Shown piece by piece: positions 61,121 to 64,000 of a stretch of DNA of 64,000 nucleotides (position 1 is the first letter of the stretch; every line of letters begins with the position of its first letter). The stretch is from an uncultured Clostridia bacterium. Lineage in GTDB: Bacteria > Bacillota > Clostridia > Christensenellales > UBA1242. Location: NCBI GenBank assembly GCA_934754355.1, contig CAKVID010000006.1:1-64000 (forward strand). The letters run 5' to 3'. Both the position numbers and the translations under genes were made by a program. The notes under the pieces were generated by a model that made no database searches, was not told where the DNA came from, and saw only the letters and a program-made list of their open reading frames with translations.

Positions 61121-61801
61121 ATGTTGAAATTGTTTTTTTTATTAGTGGCTGTTATCTGTATGTCTTCTTGCCAAAATAAGTACGAAAATTTGCTTGAAAA
61201 CAATACATCGGAGATTAGGCAATATTTGTTTGAAGGCAAAAGTGAAAATATTTCTGCTAGTTTGATTATTGGTATGCGAGAAAAAAATTATATTGTCAAT
61301 GGATACTCTGGAGAGTTAATAGAGTTTGGAGTACTATCTTTTGATGTCTCTAAATGTGATAAAATAGATAGTGGCGCAAGTAACTTTATTTTGTTTGTTG
61401 GTACAGATAAATTTGAAGGGAGTTTGCAAGAAAATCCATTTGACAAAACCCTAGTTGCAGATATTAAAAAAATTATAGATTGTAATAAAAAAGTGATTGC
61501 AAGAATTATATCCAAAGATTACGAACAAGATATTGAATTAAAATGTGTAAATTCCAAATGGAAAGTAAATGCTGATGATGTGTACAAAATAGTTGCTAAA
61601 AAATTGAAAAAAGAAATTTCTGCATTTGTAATCAAAAATAATTTTGAAGGAGAAGTGTATATCAAGATTATTAATGATGCGGATATAAATGTGGGAGATT
61701 ATTATTGGTTTGTAAACATTGTTGGAAGGGGTGGTAGTAGACTATCGGCAATAATTTCTCCTAATAATAGTGAAATTTTAGCAATTAATAATTATACTTA
61801 A
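61121..61801 (+). CDS. Lipoprotein of unknown function (226 aa)
   Basis: Signal peptide MLKLFFLLVAVICMSSC ends in a lipobox (MSSC), so the protein is lipidated at Cys17 by the LspA pathway. The mature part is mixed alpha/beta with no named domain; repeats of the type VNGYSGELIEFGVLSF and VNSKWKVNADDVYKIV may indicate a duplicated fold. No strong ribosome binding site before the ATG. Neighbouring genes give no clue. Confidence 0.7.
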   Translation: MLKLFFLLVAVICMSSCQNKYENLLENNTSEIRQYLFEGKSENISASLIIGMREKNYIVNGYSGELIEFGVLSFDVSKCDKIDSGASNFILFVGTDKFEGSLQENPFDKTLVADIKKIIDCNKKVIARIISKDYEQDIELKCVNSKWKVNADDVYKIVAKKLKKEISAFVIKNNFEGEVYIKIINDADINVGDYYWFVNIVGRGGSRLSAIISPNNSEILAINNYT

Positions 61802-61875
61802 GAATATCTAAATTTAGCGGAAAATTGAACTTTGCATAATAGTTATGCATAGTACATATTTTATAAAAATAGGTA

Positions 61876-61905
61876 TTGACAATTTGCCCTTATATGTGGT
61901 ATAAT
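61876..61905 (+). promoter_or_regulatory. Consensus promoter for the 20-aa peptide gene
   Basis: TTGACA (61876-61881), 18 bases, TATAAT (61900-61905). Just after it, GTTTGAA-AGATAAA-TTCAAAC forms a 7-bp hairpin (about 61919-61939) immediately before the ribosome binding site. Confidence 0.85.
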
Positions 61906-61955
61906 ATATGTGTTATGGGTTTGAAAGATAAATTCAAACGAGGGGGATAAATATT

Positions 61956-62018
61956 ATGGGAGTTATACTTGCAACAGGTCTAGGCATTATGATGGTTGCT
62001 ATTATGTGCTTGAAATAA
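61956..62018 (+). CDS. Hydrophobic 20-aa membrane peptide
   Basis: Encodes MGVILATGLGIMMVAIMCLK, long enough to cross or lie in a membrane. It has a strong ribosome binding site (GAGGGGG, about 9 bases upstream), a full-consensus promoter, a leader hairpin and its own terminator, so it is a dedicated expression unit. A second tiny frame (11 codons, from ATG 61915) precedes it without a ribosome binding site. Type I toxin, SpoVM-like or membrane-complex subunit are all possible; no family is recognised. Confidence 0.6.
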   Translation: MGVILATGLGIMMVAIMCLK

Positions 62019-62043
62019 GTCTAGAATAGTTTTATAAAAATTT

Positions 62044-62102
62044 AATCAACAAATTGTTTGTTAAAAATAATAAAGATAACAAATGATTTGTTGATTTTTT
62101 TT
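62044..62102 (+). terminator. Terminator of the 20-aa peptide gene
   Basis: AATCAACAAAT..GTTTGTTA pairs with TAACAAA..ATTTGTTGATT (about 17 pairs, small internal loop), followed by TTTTTTTT. Confidence 0.85.
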
Positions 62103-62169
62103 GTCGCATTTGTTAATATATGGGTATAAATGTATAGATATTATGTGGTAGGCAAAGAAGGAAGAGAAG

Positions 62170-62961
62170 ATGAATTACAAAAAAATTATATTAACCTGTG
62201 TTCTATGGACGCTTACAGTTCTAATTGTACTTAGTGCAATTCTAGGGTGTGTAATGTTTTTTGCCTTTCCAAAAAATTTAGGGGATTTCTTCTACAACTT
62301 GGGTAGTGATGGAATAGCATCTTCACTATATATGCGAGTTTATGAGAAAGACCACGATATTTATTACTGCTACAAGTCTCTAAATATTGAAATTAGCAAA
62401 GGCAATAATGCTAGAATTATTAAATTGTACGATGCTTTTGTTAGTGATGAAAATATGGAAGACTTCATGTCTCAATTAAAGACAAGAAATGAAAATCTAA
62501 ATATTGGAGTATTAGAAAAGAGTGCTATTCTTAATGAAGAGGATTATCTAAAAAATAGATATATTAAGGCACTTATAAATACTAATGAAGTGGGCAAGGC
62601 GTATTCTGTAGCATTAGATGCTTTCAAATCTTACAAAACTTTTGATTTGAGAAATCAAGGGGTATATGCAATTTATCAATTTATAAATATTGATGGCTAT
62701 AATGATTTCAATTCTAGTCCAGCGGGATATACTAGCAATCTAATAACTTCTATCAAAGAATACTTCGATTTGAGTATAGAAACATTTAATAATAGCAAAA
62801 CATTCAGTACAAATTTAGACAAAGCATATTTGATATCTCTAGGCAATAGAATTATTCAAGTTGGTCAAAATATTAATAAGATATGTAATGATGAAGAAAT
62901 AACAGCAAGCAATAATGTGAAAATGGAAAATATTAATAATTACATAAAGGAAATTTTATGA
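62170..62961 (+). CDS. Single-span membrane protein, unknown (263 aa)
   Basis: One N-terminal span at about 6-31 (ILTCVLWTLTVLIVLSAILGCVMFFAF), with the rest probably outside the membrane. The following 210 residues are helical with a spacing (ALINTNEVGKAYSVALDAFK, YFDLSIETFNNSKTF) suggestive of TPR-like pairs but not convincing. Ribosome binding site GAAGGAAGAGAAG. Its stop overlaps the hflX start by 4 bases, so the two are coupled. Confidence 0.72.
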   Translation: MNYKKIILTCVLWTLTVLIVLSAILGCVMFFAFPKNLGDFFYNLGSDGIASSLYMRVYEKDHDIYYCYKSLNIEISKGNNARIIKLYDAFVSDENMEDFMSQLKTRNENLNIGVLEKSAILNEEDYLKNRYIKALINTNEVGKAYSVALDAFKSYKTFDLRNQGVYAIYQFINIDGYNDFNSSPAGYTSNLITSIKEYFDLSIETFNNSKTFSTNLDKAYLISLGNRIIQVGQNINKICNDEEITASNNVKMENINNYIKEIL

Positions 62962-64000
62962 ATATTCCAGAAAAATTAAAGAAAGGATTAAAATCAAGTC
63001 TAGAAAATTTGGAAAATAAACAATTTGATAAGACTTTATTTATTGATGATGAGATACTTAGAACTATTTGTGATGTAAGTGAGAAATCTAATTACGAAGT
63101 ATCTCTAATAATTGATAGAAAGGGTAATATTGTAGATGTGTCGTGTGGAGACAAAAATTCGGCTTCACATTCTTTGGCTGTTTCTGATAAAAAGGGATAT
63201 TCGGGACTTAGACTTATTCATACTCACCCAAACGCAAGTAGTACACTTAGTCCGATGGATTTGGCATTCTTGAAAAATAACAAAATGGATTGTGTGTGCG
63301 CTGTATCTATAAAAAATGGCGAGGCTTATGATGCACAGATTGGATATTTCCTTGGGGATAAGGTAACTTATGTGAATTGCCACGATTGTAGATATATCAA
63401 TAAATATGGATTACTGGAAAAAATTGCTGAATGTGAGAAAGAATACGAAGAATATACCAAGAACTTAAATAGTGAGCCAGAGCAAAGGGCTATACTTGTC
63501 AAAGTATCTCTAAGCCAAAAAGACAATATTCAAAATGACCTAGAAGAATTAGAAAATCTAGCAAAAACAGCGGGAATTGTTACAGTTGATAAGATTTCAC
63601 AATTTAGACCAAAGCCAGATACAACTTATTTTATAGGTAAAGGTAAAATAGACTTAATCAAAGAAATGATACAGTTGACTGAGGCAAATTTAGTAATATT
63701 TGATAACGAACTTAGTGGCAGTAAATTAAGCAATATTTCTAATGCTTTGAATGTGAAAGTAATAGATAGAAGTATGTTAATCCTAGATATTTTCGCAGGG
63801 CGTGCAAGGACTAACGAGGGTAAATTGCAAGTAGAATTAGCCCAACTTAAATATTCTCTTCCAAGACTTGGCTCTTATCTAGAGAGTAGTGGTAGATTTG
63901 GTGGCGGAGTTGGAATGCGTGGCCCGGGCGAAACCAAATTAGAATTAAATAGACGAATTGTTGAACAAAATATTCAGAAAAAGACAGAGGAACTTAAGAA
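62958..64000 (+). CDS. hflX: GTPase HflX with N-terminal JAMM/MPN-like domain (partial, runs off the window)
   Basis: The first 347 codons are in the window. Residues of about 35-140 carry LIHTHPNASSTLSPMD, a complete HxH-x10-D metal motif (His88, His90, Asp101) with a possible upstream Glu47, as in JAMM/MPN domains. Residues of about 175-345 are the HflX N-terminal region (FIGKGKIDLIKEM, NEGKLQVELAQLKY, GGGVGMRGPGETKLELN); the G domain lies beyond the window. HflX splits stressed ribosomes. The extended architecture is, from memory, usual in Clostridia. Confidence 0.9.
   Translation, partial: MNIPEKLKKGLKSSLENLENKQFDKTLFIDDEILRTICDVSEKSNYEVSLIIDRKGNIVDVSCGDKNSASHSLAVSDKKGYSGLRLIHTHPNASSTLSPMDLAFLKNNKMDCVCAVSIKNGEAYDAQIGYFLGDKVTYVNCHDCRYINKYGLLEKIAECEKEYEEYTKNLNSEPEQRAILVKVSLSQKDNIQNDLEELENLAKTAGIVTVDKISQFRPKPDTTYFIGKGKIDLIKEMIQLTEANLVIFDNELSGSKLSNISNALNVKVIDRSMLILDIFAGRARTNEGKLQVELAQLKYSLPRLGSYLESSGRFGGGVGMRGPGETKLELNRRIVEQNIQKKTEELK

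Overview
The window is strongly AT-rich DNA of a low-GC, Gram-positive, endospore-forming bacterium, most likely an uncultured member of the Clostridia. The basis is AGGAG-type ribosome binding sites, a large SRP RNA with an Alu domain, a T-box leader, the spoIIGA-sigE-sigG block, spoVD in the division cluster, coat-like and collagen-like proteins, and a clostridial form of HflX. TAA, TAG and TGA all act as stops. I cannot name a genus from sequence alone.

Layout. 1-4.2 kb: tRNA-Arg, a tiny membrane peptide gene and a large anchored M60-type metallopeptidase with a discoidin domain. 4.3-11.1 kb (minus): a family 4 glycosyltransferase, the amino-sugar operon glmU(acetyltransferase half only)-glmM-glmS, and a two-gene cassette of unknown function. 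11.3-15.4 kb: an operon of XRE regulator, RSH-type HD hydrolase with TGS domain and HAD protein, then a divergent kinase-like gene. 15.4-17 kb: smpB-ssrA, with a structured repeat landscape beyond the ssrA 3' end. 17-20.3 kb: a coiled-coil membrane protein, SRP RNA and a HEPN-like/CBS protein. 20.3-23.8 kb: a T-box-like leader and a divergent IleRS. 23.8-28 kb: a Fur/Zur regulator divergent from a zinc ABC transporter operon with two palindromic operators. 28-30 kb: groES-groEL. 30-33.8 kb: lspA-rluD, small membrane proteins and a tandem array of structured 150-bp repeats. 33.9-37.8 kb: tig-clpP-clpX-engB. 38-40.6 kb: a coat-like protein, a phosphoesterase and a Fic protein. 41-58.5 kb: the division, cell-wall and sporulation supercluster (rsmH, ftsL, spoVD, murE, mraY, murD, ftsW, murA, divIB, ftsA, ftsZ, spoIIGA, sigE, sigG). 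58.5-64 kb: a YcxB-like protein, tRNA-Asn, a collagen-like protein, assorted small genes and the start of hflX.

The glm genes make UDP-GlcNAc precursors. murA, murD, murE and mraY use these for lipid-linked peptidoglycan precursors, and FtsW, SpoVD, FtsL, DivIB, FtsA and FtsZ assemble the septum. SpoIIGA would process pro-SigE after the asymmetric septum forms, and SigG would act later in the forespore. SmpB with tmRNA, Tig, ClpP, ClpX and GroESL form the protein quality-control set.

Most unusual signals: (1) three and a bit tandem copies of a 146-151 bp unit that folds into a multi-branched structure with an internal compensatory change; (2) a 105-bp multi-hairpin repeat in two copies beside ssrA, with a 21-bp duplicate of the ssrA 3' end between them; (3) a GNRA-capped hairpin plus U tract directly before the sigG start codon; (4) a GlmU reduced to its acetyltransferase half; (5) 20-27 aa membrane peptide genes, one with its own promoter and terminator; (6) an altered DNPR motif in MurE and an altered HIGH motif in IleRS.
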